Of a stretch of DNA of 64,000 nt, positions 63,375 through 64,000 are shown piece after piece. Where the stretch lies: assembly GCA_903838295.1 (NCBI GenBank), contig CAILXX010000004.1, positions 248,001 to 312,000 of the forward strand, read 5' to 3'. The first letter of the stretch is position 1. The number at the start of each line of letters is the position of its first letter. The position numbers were made by a program, and so were the translations under genes. The notes under the pieces were generated by a model. The model was not told the origin of the DNA. It ran no database searches and worked only from the letters and a program-made list of their open reading frames with translations. The DNA is from an uncultured Actinomycetes bacterium. GTDB taxonomy: Bacteria > Actinomycetota > Actinomycetes > Nanopelagicales > Nanopelagicaceae.

Positions 63375-64000
63375 ATGTCATTGACTCCTGCGCTATATAT
63401 AGGCCATGGTGCTCCGTTGCTTTTAGATGATCCCGTGTGGAGTTCCCAACTATCAGATTGGGGTAAAAGGTTAGATCGACCTAAAGCAATTTTGATTGTG
63501 AGTGCGCATTGGGAATCAGCACCGCTTTCATTGGGTACGACAACAACCGGGACCCCATTAATTTATGACTTTGGTGGTTTTGATCCTAAGTTTTACAATC
63601 TTCAATATCCAGCGCCTGGTGCACCTGAACTGGCAGCTCGAATTAAAGCGTTAATTAACCAACCGGTTACTGATCAACCAAACCGGGGATTAGATCACGG
63701 AGCTTACGTACCATTATTAAAAATGTTTCCAGATGCCGATATTCCGGTTTTGCAGATGTCGATTCCAACCTTTGACCCAGAGCGACTATTCAAGATTGGC
63801 CAGCAATTGGCACCATTGCGTGAGGAAGGCGTGATGATAATTGGCAGCGGTTTCTTGACCCACGGTTTACCTTTTCTTCGCGATTTTAGTATTGATGCAA
63901 CGCCTCCCGGCTGGAGCCTTGAATTTGATATCTGGGCCAAAGAAGTACTGAGTCGCGGCGCAGTTGATGAGTTAATGGATTACAAAGCAAAGGCGCCAGG
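63375..64000 (+). CDS. DODA-type extradiol dioxygenase family protein (cut by the right edge)
   Basis: Starts at ATG 63375 and stays open to the window edge; about 208 residues are visible of an expected 250-270. It begins LTPALYIGHGAPLLL, then ILIVSAHWESAPL, LDHGAYVPLLKMFPDADIPV and GSGFLTHGLPFL, which carry the conserved histidines of the LigB/DODA (YgiD) fold that opens catechol-like rings. The real substrate is unknown. It follows the MpaB-like gene by 32 bases. Confidence 0.9.
   Translation, partial: MSLTPALYIGHGAPLLLDDPVWSSQLSDWGKRLDRPKAILIVSAHWESAPLSLGTTTTGTPLIYDFGGFDPKFYNLQYPAPGAPELAARIKALINQPVTDQPNRGLDHGAYVPLLKMFPDADIPVLQMSIPTFDPERLFKIGQQLAPLREEGVMIIGSGFLTHGLPFLRDFSIDATPPGWSLEFDIWAKEVLSRGAVDELMDYKAKAP

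Overview
The window looks like a chromosome segment of a small-genome, moderate-GC actinobacterium. The support is gene content and synteny: lexA divergent from a small LysM gene followed by nrdR (the mycobacterial lexA/Rv2719c/nrdR order), a punA-pmmB pair close to add-deoA-cdd (the mycobacterial order), an N-terminally long LeuA with a leucine attenuator, DUF4192 and DUF779 proteins, and a dimeric glycyl-tRNA synthetase. Tight spacing, many 1-4 bp start/stop overlaps, a B12-dependent ribonucleotide reductase and heavy investment in nucleoside uptake would fit a freshwater acI/Nanopelagicales-like lineage. That last assignment is inference. I see no IS elements, prophage, CRISPR array or rRNA, and no gene-free stretch longer than 300 bases.

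Layout. 1-7.9 kb: the end of an unidentified gene, then an iron(III)-type ABC transporter (binding protein, fused permease, ATPase), an FTR1-like membrane protein with two ExxE motifs, an MFS carrier and a second, paralogous binding protein on the opposite strand. 8-15.1 kb: secreted esterase, tRNA hydroxylase TrhO, a C-S lyase-like aminotransferase, a class III aminotransferase/MmsA pair (probably beta-alanine breakdown) and an acetate/succinate transporter with a structured leader. 15.2-25.9 kb: SOS and DNA-precursor block (lexA, LysM protein, acetaldehyde dehydrogenase with DUF779, nrdR, nrdJ, rarA, DinG-like helicase, Nudix). 25.9-41.6 kb: PKD protein, DUF4192 protein, leucine attenuator with leuA, recO, uppS, a Tat-exported molybdoenzyme, ZIP transporter, glyQS, dusB, a SanA-like protein, dgt, dnaG, tRNA-Asn, a DoxX-Rieske fusion, an ACT protein and galE.

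41.6-58.4 kb: FrnE-like oxidoreductase, glutamate dehydrogenase, MFS carrier, then a nucleoside-use island. Plus-strand punA-pmmB-deoC and two aldehyde dehydrogenase genes meet minus-strand add-deoA-cdd and a BMP-type nucleoside ABC transporter. Together they would import nucleosides, deaminate and phosphorolyse them, move the phosphate on the sugar, split deoxyribose-5-phosphate and oxidise the acetaldehyde. The two dehydrogenase genes look like a split ALDH16.

58.6-64 kb: a cluster around a b6-type cytochrome b with small membrane proteins I cannot name, no Rieske or cytochrome c gene beside it, and a free-standing LuxR-type regulator. This is the best candidate in the window for an undescribed system. 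DinB-like, MpaB-like and DODA-type genes follow; the last runs off the right edge.
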